This document shows positions 29,763 to 39,111 of a stretch of DNA of 64,000 bases, piece after piece. The translations under genes and the position numbers were made by a program. The stretch's first letter is position 1. Each line of letters opens with the position of its first letter. Below the pieces are notes generated by a model that was given only the letters and a program-made list of their open reading frames with translations, had not been told where the DNA came from and searched no databases. Origin of the DNA: DATFDN01 sp963830565 (GTDB lineage: Bacteria > Pseudomonadota > Alphaproteobacteria > Acetobacterales > Acetobacteraceae); assembly GCA_963830565.1 (NCBI GenBank), contig CAWHMO010000007.1:310001-374000 (forward strand), read 5' to 3'.

Positions 29763-30456
29763 TCACCCTGCAACCGCGGTGTGAAGCGAGTCGCAATGCG
29801 CCACGAGATTGGCGTGCGCGGAGACAAATGCCTTGAGGGGCGTGTCGATCCGGTAGTAGTAGATATTGGCAACGAACCCGTAAACGCTGGCATCGACGCT
29901 GTTCGGTTTCGGGCCGAAGATGAAGCCGCTCGGGGGAATCAAGTTTGCCAAGGTCCTCAGATCGGCGATGCCCCTTTCGTAGACTGCATCTGGCTCATAG
30001 CGGCCGATCCCTTGATAGCGATACCTTTCAAAATTGTACTCCCTGGCTGCTTCCAGGCTGGCTTCGGACACGCTGGGATGTGTCCTGACGATTTCATCCC
30101 GGAACCTCGGCCAGAATTCGTGGGTCGCGCCAACGCGAATAGGACATGACCCAGTACAGGTTGTCGAGCATCCTTCCGATGAGATGGTTCATCACGAGCT
30201 GCGAGGGCGTCAGCGCGCTGTCGATTTGCAGGGCATGTTTGTCGATGAGGTGCGAGATGATCGCGTCACTGTCTCCGACGATTTCTCCGTCATCGACAAT
30301 GTAGGGCAGTTGTCCGCGCGGCGCGGTGCGGGCATCGAAGATATGCTCGTGGCGAAACTCCAGGTCGCAGAGCTTCAGAAAGGCGAAAACCTTGAGTTCA
30401 TACGGGTTGTTGTCCGCTACACCGTACAGCTCGGGGTACGAAAACAGCGTGATCAT
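29763..30456 (-). pseudogene. Metaxin-like glutathione S-transferase family protein, one frame shift
   Basis: About 230 residues after repair. The N-terminal thioredoxin-like half starts at ATG 30456 (MITLFSYPELYGVADNNPYE) and includes PRGQLPYIVDDGEIVGDSDA, the cis-Pro and Glu/Ser-Asp glutathione-site pattern. The frame ends early after RWRDPR. Dropping one base at 30115-30119 lets it continue FWPRFRDEIVRTHPSVSEAS and on to the C-terminus (GIGRYEPDAVYERGI, IFGPKPNSVDASVYGFVANI), which resembles the metaxin/FAXC C-terminal domain. Function unknown. It is 17 bases downstream of the lipoprotein gene on the same strand. Confidence 0.8.
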
Positions 30457-30473
30457 CTGGTTCCTCCGACGCG

Positions 30474-30863
30474 TCAGCCGCTATCGATGCCGCCGATCGC
30501 GCAGTCCAGCGATGGCTGGCGAATGCCGGTCACGATCCAGCCGTTCTGCTGCGGGCTCCATCCCGTCATGAAGACATAAAGGCAGCGGCTCACGGTCGGC
30601 TGGCCGCCGATCAGCTCGGTCGTCGAGATCCTCCGACCCTTCTTGTCCTTCGTCGTGGTGACAGCCGTAACCGGCGTGTTTGACGCCGAAATTCGGGTCC
30701 ACTGATAGGCGCGGGCGCCGCTGCCGAGGTCGATGACATTGGATGGCGGACCATAGGCGAGTTCAACCTGTCGTACGTCCTGGCCGATATAGCCTCGCAT
30801 GGTGCTCGCCACGCACCCGCTAAGCGTGGTCAGAGCCGCAGCCATTATGAGGAAGTGCTTCAT
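30474..30863 (-). CDS. Small lipoprotein of unknown function
   Basis: A 129-residue protein from ATG 30863 with a lipoprotein signal: MKHFLIMAAALTTLSGC, lipobox LSGC at residues 14-17. The mature part contains GYIGQDVRQVELAYGPPSNVID, a SmpA/OmlA-like pattern seen in short outer-membrane lipoproteins whose names often include DUF-type or 'SmpA/OmlA-like', and YQWTRISASNTPV. No firm family. It would be anchored to the outer or inner membrane facing the periplasm. Confidence 0.72.
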   Translation of the reverse strand: MKHFLIMAAALTTLSGCVASTMRGYIGQDVRQVELAYGPPSNVIDLGSGARAYQWTRISASNTPVTAVTTTKDKKGRRISTTELIGGQPTVSRCLYVFMTGWSPQQNGWIVTGIRQPSLDCAIGGIDSG

Positions 30864-30905
30864 CGTCCTCTGCCCGAAGAACGTTCCGCCCAGTATGCGC
30901 CCCGC

Positions 30906-32184
30906 TCAGGCAAACGCAAACCGCAGGATCGACACTCCAGCGATCAGCCACACCGCGCCCGCCACCTCCCGCACCCGCCCGGCGGCGGTCTTGATCACGG
31001 CATGAACCACGAAGCCGAGGCCGATGCCGGTGGCGATCGAGAAGGTGAAGGGGATGGCGATGGCGAGGACCACCGCCGGGATCGCCTCCGTCGGGTCGGT
31101 CCACGGGTACGTCCGCCAAGGCGCGCGCCATCAGGCAGGCGACGAAGACCAGCGCCGGGGCGGTGGCGAAGCCGGGGATCGCCGTGGCGAGCGGGGCGAA
31201 GAACAGCGCCAGCAGGAACAGCGCCGCGACCACGATCGCGGTGAGGCCGGTGCGGCCGCCCGCCTCGATGCCGGCGGCGCTTTCGATGTAGCTGGTCGTG
31301 GTGCTGGTGCCGAGCAGCGCGCCGATGATGGCGCCCCCGGAATCGGCCAGCAGCGCCTCGCGCAGCCGCGGGACCGTGCCATCCGGGCGCAGCAGCCCGG
31401 CGCGATGCGTGGTCGCGATCAGCGTGCCGGCGTTGTCGAGCACGTCCACCAGGAAGAAGGTGAGGATCACCGCGGGAATCCCGAGCGCCGCGGCGGCGGC
31501 GATGTCGAGCTTGAACGCGCTCGGCGCGAGCGAGGGCGGCATCGCGACGACGCCGTGGAAGCTGGTAAGGCCGAACGGCACTCCGATGGCGGCGATCGCC
31601 AGGATGCCGACCAGGATCGCTGCCGGAAAGCCCCGTGCCGCCAGCCCCGCCATCAGCAGGAAACCGATGCAGGACAGCAAGGTGGGCGCGCTACGCAAGT
31701 GGCCGAGCGTGACCAGCGTGTTCGCATCGCCCGTCACGATCCCCATCTCGTGCAGACCGATCAGGCCGAGGAACAGCCCGATCCCGGCGCCGATGCCGAG
31801 CTTGAGCGACAGCGGGATGGCATTGATCAGCCACTCGCGCACGCGGAACACGCTAATGAGCAGGAACAGGATGCCGGAGATGAACACCGCTCCCAGCGCC
31901 GCCCGCCAGGGCACGCCCATGCCCTGCACCACCGAGAACGCGAAGTATGCGTTGAGCCCCATCCCCGGCGCCAGCGCCAGCGGCAGGTCGGCGATCAGCC
32001 CCATCAGCGCCGAGCCGATCGCGGCGGCGACGCAGGTGGCGACGAAGGCGGCACCGTGATCGATGCCGGCCCGCGCCAGGATCGCCGGGTTGACCACGAC
32101 GATATAGGCCATCGTCAGGAAGGTGGTGAGGCCGGCGACAATCTCGGTGCGCAGAGTGGTGCGATGCGCGGCGAGGTCGAACAA
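30906..32184 (-). pseudogene. NCS2-family purine permease (AzgA/GhxP type), one frame shift
   Basis: A multi-helix nucleobase transporter of ~425 residues after repair. TTG 32184 starts two bases after the stop of the SMP-30 gene and begins LFDLAAHRTTLRTEIVAGLT, the classical N-terminus of the adenine/guanine/hypoxanthine permeases. Blocks: FLTMAYIVVVNPAIL, GMGLNAYFAF, VDVLDNAGTL and LLGTSTTTSYIESAAGIEAG. The frame breaks after ARALADVP; removing one base at about 31104 gives WTDPTEAIPA and a natural end GVSILRFAFA at 30906. Without repair the frame runs on into unrelated sequence. An insertion error is the simplest explanation. Confidence 0.86.
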
Positions 32185-32186
32185 GC

Positions 32187-33119
32187 TTAGCCGCCTGCCA
32201 CGCCCTGGGTGTTCGTATAGAGCGCGTACAGACCATGGCTGGCCGCCATGAACAGCCGGTTGCGCCAGCGTCCGCCGAAGCAGAGATTGGCGCAGCGCTC
32301 CGGCAGCGTGATGTGGCCGATCGGCTCGGCGTTGCGGTTGAACACGCGTACCCCGTCCAGCTCGGGATCCGTGCCCCAGCCGCACCACAAATTGCCGTCC
32401 ACATCGACGCGGAACCCGTCCGGGGAACCGCCTTCGGCGTCGATGAACACGCGGCGGTTGGCGATGCGTGTTCCGTCAACGACGTCGAAGGCGAGGATCT
32501 TGCGCGGGGTCTCGCGCGAGGCGACCACATAGAGCGTGCGCTCATCGGGCGAGAACGCGAGGCCGTTCGGCGCGGCGATATCGTCGGCGATCATGCTCGC
32601 CCGCCCGGTCTGCGGGTCGATGCGCCAGACGGCGGCAGGAAGCTCCGACTCGGCCTTCTCGCCCTCGTAATAGCCGAGCAACCCGAATACCGGGTCGGTG
32701 AACCATACGGCGCCGTCGGAGGCCACGACGACGTCGTTGGGCGAATTCAGGCGCTTGCCTTCGTGGCGGTCCATCAACACGGTGAGCGCGCCGTCATATT
32801 CGGTGCGCACCACGCGCCGGCCGCGATGCTCGCACGTGACCAATCGGCCCTGGCGGTCGCGGGTGTTACCGTTGGCGTTGTTGGAGGGCTTGCGATAGGT
32901 GCTGACCGCTCCCGTGTCCTCGTCCCAGCGCAGGATGCGGTCGTTGGGGATGTCGGACCAGAGCACGCAGCGCGCATCGCCGAAATAGACCGGACCTTCG
33001 GACCAGCGGCAGCCGTCGGCGAGTCGTTCGACGGATGCAAGCGGGAGGCGGTACGCGTTGAAATCCGGATGCAGCACACGCACCGCCGGGTCGGGATAGC
33101 GTTGGCTCGGTTCCCACAT
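32187..33119 (-). CDS. SMP-30/gluconolactonase/LRE family protein
   Basis: A 310-residue six-bladed beta-propeller lactonase. ATG 33119 follows AGGTGG and starts MWEPSQRYPDPAVRVL, the common N-terminus; an in-frame extension to 33206 is not supported. Metal-binding residues of the family are visible: the Glu of RWSEGPVYF, the Asn of RLNSPNDVVV and AAPNGLAFSPD, and the Asp of EGGSPDGFRVD. It hydrolyses a sugar lactone such as gluconolactone or a related aldonolactone. The permease start follows its stop by two bases, so the two are co-translated. Confidence 0.9.
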   Translation of the reverse strand: MWEPSQRYPDPAVRVLHPDFNAYRLPLASVERLADGCRWSEGPVYFGDARCVLWSDIPNDRILRWDEDTGAVSTYRKPSNNANGNTRDRQGRLVTCEHRGRRVVRTEYDGALTVLMDRHEGKRLNSPNDVVVASDGAVWFTDPVFGLLGYYEGEKAESELPAAVWRIDPQTGRASMIADDIAAPNGLAFSPDERTLYVVASRETPRKILAFDVVDGTRIANRRVFIDAEGGSPDGFRVDVDGNLWCGWGTDPELDGVRVFNRNAEPIGHITLPERCANLCFGGRWRNRLFMAASHGLYALYTNTQGVAGG

Positions 33120-33127
33120 GCTGCCAC

Positions 33128-34703
33128 CTACTTCATCTGGATGTATCGGAACGGGAAGAAGTTGTCCGCCGGTTGGGCGACTTCGACCGTCTTCTTGGCC
33201 GCCCACACGATCACCTGCTGGTGCAGCGGAATGTCCGCCACGTCGTTCTGCACGATTCCGGCCGCCGCGTCGATTAGCGCCTGCCGCTTCTGCGGGTCGG
33301 GTTCCACGCCGATCTGCTCGATCAGGGTGTCCAGCTTCGGATTCGAGTAGCCGCCGTTGTTTACTTCGCCGCGCTTTCCGTTGCGGGTGCCGAGCAGCGA
33401 ATAGAGCACGTTGTGGGCGTCGTAGGTCGCCGGCGTCCAGCCCAGCAGGTAGAAGTCCGTGTCGTATTTCGGCGAGCCGGTCTTGGCGAAGTATTTCGAC
33501 TTCGTCTGCGCGTTCAGATTGACCTTGACGCCGACGCGGGCAAGCATGGAAGTGATCGCCGTGCAGATCTGCTCGTCCATCACGTAGCGATCATTCGGGC
33601 AATCCAGGCCCACGGTGAAGCCGTTCGGATACCCGGCCTCGGCCAGAAGTTTCTTCGCCTGCGCCGGGTCGGTCGGCGGGCGGACGTCAAGCTTCGCGTC
33701 GTAGCCGTTCACGCCGGGTCCCCACATCAGGAACGTCGGGTGCGCCAAGACCCAGCATCACGCGCTTGGCGATCGCGTTCTCGTCGATCGCGAGGAGGAA
33801 CGCCTTGCGCACGCGCTGATCCTTGAACGGGTTCTTGCCCTTCACGTTGCTGGTCGGCAACTCGTCGCGCAACTCGTTCATGCCGAGATAGATGGTGCGC
33901 AGCTCCGGACGCTCGATCAGCTTCAGGTCGGGCGAGGCCTCGATGCGCTTCATGTCCTGCGGCGGGACCGAGTAGATCATGTCCATCTCGCCCGATAGCA
34001 GTGCGGCGACCCGGGTCGAGGCGTTGGAGATGACGTTGAATTCCACCCGCTCGACATTGCTGGTCGCATGATCCCACCAGGTCGGGTTCTGCTCCACCAC
34101 CGTGCGGCGGTCGGGCTCGCGCGAGACAAGGCGATAGGGTCCGGAGCCCATGGCGTTGTGTACCGCGTAGTTGTCCTCGGTGCCGCCGATCACCACCGGC
34201 TCGACCGCATGATGCTGTTCGCACCACGCCTTGCTCATGATAAGGAAGTTCGTCTGCTCCTCCGGAAAGATCGGGTCGGGGTTGACCGTCTCGAAATCCA
34301 CCGTCAGGTCGTCAATCTTGCGCGCCTCCTTCACCATGCTCATCGGCGCGCGCATGAGGGAGTTCTTGGACAGGATGCGGTTGAGGGAGAACACCACGTC
34401 GTCGGCGGTGAACGCCGTGCCGTCCTGCCACTTCACGTTGGGCCGCAGGTGGAAGCGCCATACCGTCGGGCTCGCATGCTCCCACTTCACGGCGAGCGAC
34501 GGCTGGAGTTTCAGATCGCGATCGCGCCGCACCAGAGGTTCATAAATGTTGGACAGGAAGGAGAGCTGAACCGTCTCCTGGCGCGTGTCGGGGTCCATCG
34601 CCCCCACGTCGCCGTCATTGGCCCAACGCAATGTCTTCGCCGCGGCCGGCAGGCCGGCCGCGGCGGCAAGAAGTAGTCCCAGCGCAACGACGCGCATCCT
34701 CAT
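33128..34703 (-). pseudogene. Peptide-type ABC transporter substrate-binding protein (SBP_bac_5), one frame shift
   Basis: About 524 residues after repair. ATG 34703 opens a signal peptide (VVALGLLLAAAAGLPAAA). The SBP_bac_5 blocks follow: LRWANDGDVGAMDPDTR, WRFHLRPNVKWQDGTAFTADDVVFSLNR and NAMGSGPYRLV. The first frame ends shortly after KRVMLGL. Removal of one base at 33745-33746 joins AHPTFLMWGPGVNGYD and the rest (YPNGFTVGLDCPNDRY... YLLGWTPATYDAHNVLYS... PLHQQVIVWAAKK). It is a periplasmic receptor for peptides, opines or similar. No permease or ATPase genes are next to it, so it may be an orphan receptor. It is nine bases upstream of the SMP-30 gene. Confidence 0.86.
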
Positions 34704-34795
34704 GAATGCTCCCTCCCTAACTCTCTACGGAGTTGGCGCGTGACGCTTCCACAGAATCGGCTTGGTTTCCAGCCCGGACTTGGCCTCGTAGCGAA

Positions 34796-35564
34796 ATGAG
34801 TTCCGCGCCTCGTTCTCACCGACTTGGTCATCCCGCCGAACAGCCTGGTGTATCTGGCGCTGATCGGCCTCGTGCTGAGCCGCCGGCGCCGCGGTCGGGC
34901 GGGCTTGGCGCTCAGCGTGGCGGCCCTGGCCGGCGTGCTCGCGCTTGGCATGCCGGTGACGAGCCGCGCCCTGCTGGTCTCGCTCGAGGAGGGGCTCGAG
35001 GTCCAGCCGCCGCCCGCCGAGCCGCCCCAGGCGATCGTGATCCTGAGTGCCGAGGTCGATCGCACGCCGGACGGGCTGGAGCCGGGGCCGCTGACCCTAC
35101 AGCGACTGCTCGCGGGCGCGCGACTGTGGCAACGCACACACTTGCCGGTGCTGGTCACCGGCGGGCCGCTCCGTCCCGGCGAGACTCCGGTCGCCGCAGT
35201 AATGGCGCGGACGCTGGATCGCGACTTCCACGTCCCGGTGCGCTGGATCGAGGGGCGCGCGGAGACGACCTGGGAGAACGCGGCCGACAGTGCCGCCCTA
35301 TTGCTGCCGGAAGGCGTGCGCTCGGTCTATGTCGTCACCCATGCTTGGCACGAGCGCCGCTCGGTGCTGTCGTTCCGGCATTTCGGACTGGCGCCGACGG
35401 TCTTCTCCGTGCCGGCGGACGTGGTGACGGGAAGCTGGGTCCCCACGGCGGCGGGCTGGGCGCGGAGCTTCCACGCGTTGCACGAGTGGATCGGGCTCGG
35501 GGTCTATTCCCTGCGCGCCTGGACTACAGGAGCGCGTTCGTCCCCGTCGAACAACACGGCATAG
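34796..35564 (+). pseudogene. YdcF/ElyC-like DUF218 protein, frame shift near the start
   Basis: A ~250-residue DUF218 protein. The frame open from TTG 34824 gives LVIPPNSLVYLALIGLVLSRRRRGRAG, two N-terminal helices, then the DUF218 core: QAIVILSAEVDRTPDG, PVLVTGGPLRPGET, IEGRAETTWENAADSAALL and VYVVTHAWHERRSVLSFRHFGL. Just upstream, ATG 34796 reads MSSA and, if one base is dropped at 34809-34810, continues LVLTDLVIPPNSL without a break, so I take 34796 as the true start. DUF218 proteins act in the inner membrane or periplasm in envelope glycan metabolism. The last 61 bases overlap the convergent glycosyltransferase gene. Confidence 0.78.
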
Positions 35565-36622
35565 GCGGCGAACATCGCCTCCTGATCGTAGGCGTGCCGT
35601 GCCTTGGCACGGTTCGCCGCGCCGAGACGCGCGCGCAGGGGCGGATTGGCGATCAGCGAGGTCAACGACGCCGCGAGCGCGCCGGCATCCCGCGGCCCCA
35701 CGAAGGGATCGTTGTCGGCGGCGAGCATATGCCGCACGTCACCTACGTCGGTGGCCGCCACCGCCAGTCCGGCCGCCATCGCCTCGATGACTGACAACGG
35801 CATCTGCTCGGTGTCGGACGAGAGCGCGAAGATGTCGAACCCCGCATAAAGCGGGGCGGGGTCGCCGACATGGCCGGTGAAATGGACGCGCGCCGCCACG
35901 CCAAGCTCGGCAGCCAACCGCTCAAGCCGCGGGCGCTCCGGCCCGTCCCCGGCGATCACCAGCCGCGCCGGGGTGGGCGGAGCCATTGCGGAGAAGGCGC
36001 GCAGCAGGCGATCAAGCGCCTTTTCGGGCCGCAGCGCCGCGACCGTGCCGATCACCGGGCCAGTGCCCGGAAAGCATGCCGCCGCCGAGGTGGCGAAGCG
36101 GTCGAGTTCAATCCCGTTCGGGATGTAGCGCAGCCGGCGCGATGGCAAGCGCCAGATATCGGTGGCGATGCCCAGCAGCGTGCGGGAGGGCAGCACGAGC
36201 GTGCTCCGGCGCAGGACCAGCCGGCGGGTCAGGATCCGGCGGCGAAATTGATGATCGCGCTCCTCCGGACCGAACCCGTCCTCGATGTGGATATGACGCG
36301 CCAAGCCGGGCAGGTTGGCGATCGCCCAATCCATGGAGCCCCAGTTGTGGGTAATGAGCACGTCGGGGCGCAATGCGCGCAGCGCCCGGCGGATTGCCGT
36401 CAGCTTGGCGCTGCTTCCTGCCGAAAGCGATGGGAAGATGAGGTCAAGAGCCGGGGCCAGGCGCTCGCGCGCGTTATCAGCCCCGTCGAGCGAAACGACC
36501 AAATGGCGGTAGCGCGGGCCGAAGCGGTTGGCCACCGAGGCGAAGCGCATCTGAGCCCCGCCTACCCGGAAGCTCGGGAAGACATGCAGAAGCGTCGCGG
36601 CTTCCGCGACGGGGCGGGTCAT
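35504..36622 (-). CDS. Glycosyltransferase family 4 (EPS locus)
   Basis: A 372-residue GT-B enzyme. N-terminal acceptor domain: LHVFPSFRVGGAQMRFASVAN. C-terminal donor domain: IGTVAALRPEKALDRLLRAF, RLVIAGDGPERPRLERLA and the EX7E-like region SDTEQMPLSVIEAMAAGLAV, in which E(QMPLSVI)E matches GT4. It transfers a sugar from a nucleotide donor to the lipid-linked exopolysaccharide unit on the cytoplasmic face. The start ATG 36622 overlaps the stop of the xrtA gene by four bases, so it is the last gene of the leftward cluster visible here. Its 3' end overlaps ydcF. Confidence 0.88.
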   Translation of the reverse strand: MTRPVAEAATLLHVFPSFRVGGAQMRFASVANRFGPRYRHLVVSLDGADNARERLAPALDLIFPSLSAGSSAKLTAIRRALRALRPDVLITHNWGSMDWAIANLPGLARHIHIEDGFGPEERDHQFRRRILTRRLVLRRSTLVLPSRTLLGIATDIWRLPSRRLRYIPNGIELDRFATSAAACFPGTGPVIGTVAALRPEKALDRLLRAFSAMAPPTPARLVIAGDGPERPRLERLAAELGVAARVHFTGHVGDPAPLYAGFDIFALSSDTEQMPLSVIEAMAAGLAVAATDVGDVRHMLAADNDPFVGPRDAGALAASLTSLIANPPLRARLGAANRAKARHAYDQEAMFAAYAVLFDGDERAPVVQARRE

Positions 36623-38142
36623 CGCGCCGGAGAGACGGCGCTCAGGGCCGCGGTGATCCGCCCGGCCTCAATGTCCAGGAAAGTGACGATGGCGAGCCCG
36701 GCGCGGCGGTCCCCGTCCGCCTCCGCCGAGGCGGGGTCGGGGGTCAGCACGACGAGTACCGGCACGCCACCGCCGCCGACGATGCTGCGCCAAGCCTGAC
36801 GGAGACGGAAACGCAAGCCAGGCTCCACGGGACCGCCATCCTGCCACAGGAGCGCCGCGGCGAGCCGCGCCGGCTGATCGGTATGGGTCAGCGTCCATGG
36901 CAAGCCGTGCCGCCACAGCCGCCAAGTGGTCACGTCCTCCGCGCCCGGTGCCCGGGTGAGCTTTGCCACTTCGTGCAGGATGAACCGTGGGGCGGTGCCA
37001 GACGGGAACGTCTCGGCATGCAGCAGCACCAGGCCGTCGCAGGCATAGCGGCGGACCACGATCGCAGCCGGCGGCTTGGCGGGAACGCCTTGCGCGACCA
37101 GCGGAACGGCCTGGCAGCCAGAGCGGACGAAATCGAGGCCATTGCCGGCCGGTCCCGGTGCGAGGCCGAGCGCCAGAGCGGCCGTCGGGCCGAGCGCGGA
37201 TGCCAACAGCACGCCGCACGCGGCCGCGAGAAGCGCGCGCGGCGCTGGCGGCGCGACCGGTGATGGCTGGCTGCCGACGGCCGCCCGAGGCTGGTCCTCG
37301 CGGAACGGGAGCCCGAGCAGAACCAGGAGCAGGACGACGATAGAAAAGAAGATCCAGCCGTACAGGATGTGGTCGGTCTCGGCCGCCTCCGCGCTGCCGA
37401 GGACGTGGCCGAGCAGGACGATGCCGAGGGCGCGCAAGCCGTTGGCGAGGACCGGGACCACGAGCGAAGCGGCAATGAAGGCGGCGCGGCGCAGCTTCGT
37501 GCGGTAGATCACGAGCGCATAGAGGCAGCCGAAGGCAGCCGAGGCGATCAGGAAGCGCAGCCCCGCGCAGGCCTCGGCGACGTAGAACGTGCCCTCGGGG
37601 ATCTGGATGGTGTGGCCGTCGGTGTAGTTCGCGACGCGCAGCAGATCGAGCCCGTGCATGACGAAGGAGGCGGTGAAGTCCTGCAGGACGGGAGTCAGGA
37701 AGCCGCCGAACGGCACCAGGAAATAGAGATAGAGTAGCGGGCCGCACAGGGCACCGAAGGCGCGCCAGCCGAGCACCGCGAGGAACAGCACCTCCACGCT
37801 GGTCATCGCGATCAACTGCCGTCCCTCCATGAAGCCGAACCGCTCGGCGACCAGCCAGACGAGGCTCAATGGCACGGCGGCAAACGCGAGCAGCGGCAAC
37901 GGGCACGGCGCCACACCGGACAGCATCGCCCGTCGATCCCAGGCCAGGTAGCCGACGATCGGGATCACCAGGATACAGTGGTTGTAGGCGGTGGAGGCGA
38001 GCCAGACAGTCAGCGCCGCCGCGACTTCCTCGTGGAACAGCAGGCCGAGCGCGAGCAGGCCAACCGCGAGCGCAGGCACGGCGGCGAACAGGGCGTGCAC
38101 CGGAATGCGCAGGCGGAGCGGCGCGAGGGTCTGGCTGGTCAT
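36619..38142 (-). CDS. xrtA: Exosortase A with C-terminal EpsI domain
   Basis: A membrane protein of ~507 residues (ATG 38142; GTG 38166 is an alternative). The first ~280 residues form the eight-helix exosortase. The putative catalytic set is C192 (YVAEACAGLRFLI), R237 (ANGLRALGIVL) and H258 (ETDHILYGW). After a Pro/Ala linker the last ~200 residues form an EpsI-type periplasmic domain (RSGCQAVPLVAQG... VVRRYACDGLVLLHAETFP... WTLTHTDQPARLAAAL). Exosortase A cleaves PEP-CTERM tails and anchors or exports the product, always beside EPS genes. No PEP-CTERM protein is encoded in this window, so its substrates lie elsewhere. Confidence 0.9.
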   Translation of the reverse strand: MTSQTLAPLRLRIPVHALFAAVPALAVGLLALGLLFHEEVAAALTVWLASTAYNHCILVIPIVGYLAWDRRAMLSGVAPCPLPLLAFAAVPLSLVWLVAERFGFMEGRQLIAMTSVEVLFLAVLGWRAFGALCGPLLYLYFLVPFGGFLTPVLQDFTASFVMHGLDLLRVANYTDGHTIQIPEGTFYVAEACAGLRFLIASAAFGCLYALVIYRTKLRRAAFIAASLVVPVLANGLRALGIVLLGHVLGSAEAAETDHILYGWIFFSIVVLLLVLLGLPFREDQPRAAVGSQPSPVAPPAPRALLAAACGVLLASALGPTAALALGLAPGPAGNGLDFVRSGCQAVPLVAQGVPAKPPAAIVVRRYACDGLVLLHAETFPSGTAPRFILHEVAKLTRAPGAEDVTTWRLWRHGLPWTLTHTDQPARLAAALLWQDGGPVEPGLRFRLRQAWRSIVGGGGVPVLVVLTPDPASAEADGDRRAGLAIVTFLDIEAGRITAALSAVSPAR

Positions 38143-38175
38143 GTCAGGCTGGTTCCAACGCGGCACATTCGAGCA

Positions 38176-39111
38176 TCAAGCCGGAACCGCGGCCAGCGCG
38201 CGCGCTGCCGGAAGTCCCGTCTGGTCGAGGAACTCGGTATACACTCGGTCCATGCGATCCCAGTGAAACTCGCGCAACAAGCGCCACAGGCGCGGGCGCA
38301 TCCGGTGCAGGTTGGTGTAGTGGCGGATCCGCGACTTGGGGCCGCAGCCCGGGATCCGGGGCTGAGCGGGATCGAGTTCCCAGGGATGGAAATAGAAGAT
38401 CCCCGGCTGGCGGTCGGCGCGATTCACCCAGCGCAGGCCGGCGCGGTAGAGCGGGTACGGAAGCAGCCTGAAATAGCCGCCGCCAGCGCAGGGAAGATTG
38501 CGGCCCAGCACGCGAACCGTGGTCATGGGAATTTCCCACAGGGTGCCGCCCTCCGGCCTATAGGGCGTGCGCGGTGCGTCTGGCATCCCGTACAGATCGT
38601 GGCGGATCGGGTTGACGCTGGAGCTGTAGCGGTAGCCCTCGCTCTCCAGCACCTGAAAGGCCCAGGGATTGCGCGCGCCGATGGAGAACGTGGCTGCGCG
38701 ATAGCCGGTCACCTTTACGCCGCCGACATCTTCCAGCAGGCGACGGGCGCGGCCTATATCAACGCGGAACTCGGCCGGATGCTGCGCGTCGGCGCGGGTG
38801 TGGTCCCAGCCGTGGCTGGCCAGCTCGTGTCCGCCGGCGACGATCCGGCGCACTACCGTCGGGTGCCGTTGGGCGATCCAGCCAAGCGTGAAAAATGTCG
38901 CCCGCACGCCGGCATCTTCGAACAGCTCCAGGATCGCGTCTACATTTTCCTCAACCCGTGGCCGGATCGTGTCCCAGGAGCCGCGCGGGATGCAGCCAGC
39001 GAGCGCCTGGACCTGGAAGTAATCCTCGACGTCGACCGTCATCGCGTTGCGCATCTGGTCGGTGTGCATCTGAGGCCGTTGCATGGGAGGCGTTCCGGGG
39101 TTCAGAGTCAT
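38176..39111 (-). CDS. XrtA-system polysaccharide deacetylase (DUF3473 C-terminus)
   Basis: A 311-residue NodB-fold deacetylase. The family signature is clear: NAMTVDVEDYFQVQAL with the catalytic Asp pair, ATFFTLGWIAQRHP, HELASHGWDHTRAD with the metal His residues, and YRAATFSIG. The C-terminal DUF3473 part has the PGIFYFHPWELDPAQPRIPG block unique to the exosortase-linked type (TIGR03006). It likely removes acetyl groups from the exopolysaccharide or its precursor. Its ATG overlaps the stop of the upstream ATPase gene by four bases. The absence of a signal peptide is normal for the group. Confidence 0.9.
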   Translation of the reverse strand: MTLNPGTPPMQRPQMHTDQMRNAMTVDVEDYFQVQALAGCIPRGSWDTIRPRVEENVDAILELFEDAGVRATFFTLGWIAQRHPTVVRRIVAGGHELASHGWDHTRADAQHPAEFRVDIGRARRLLEDVGGVKVTGYRAATFSIGARNPWAFQVLESEGYRYSSSVNPIRHDLYGMPDAPRTPYRPEGGTLWEIPMTTVRVLGRNLPCAGGGYFRLLPYPLYRAGLRWVNRADRQPGIFYFHPWELDPAQPRIPGCGPKSRIRHYTNLHRMRPRLWRLLREFHWDRMDRVYTEFLDQTGLPAARALAAVPA

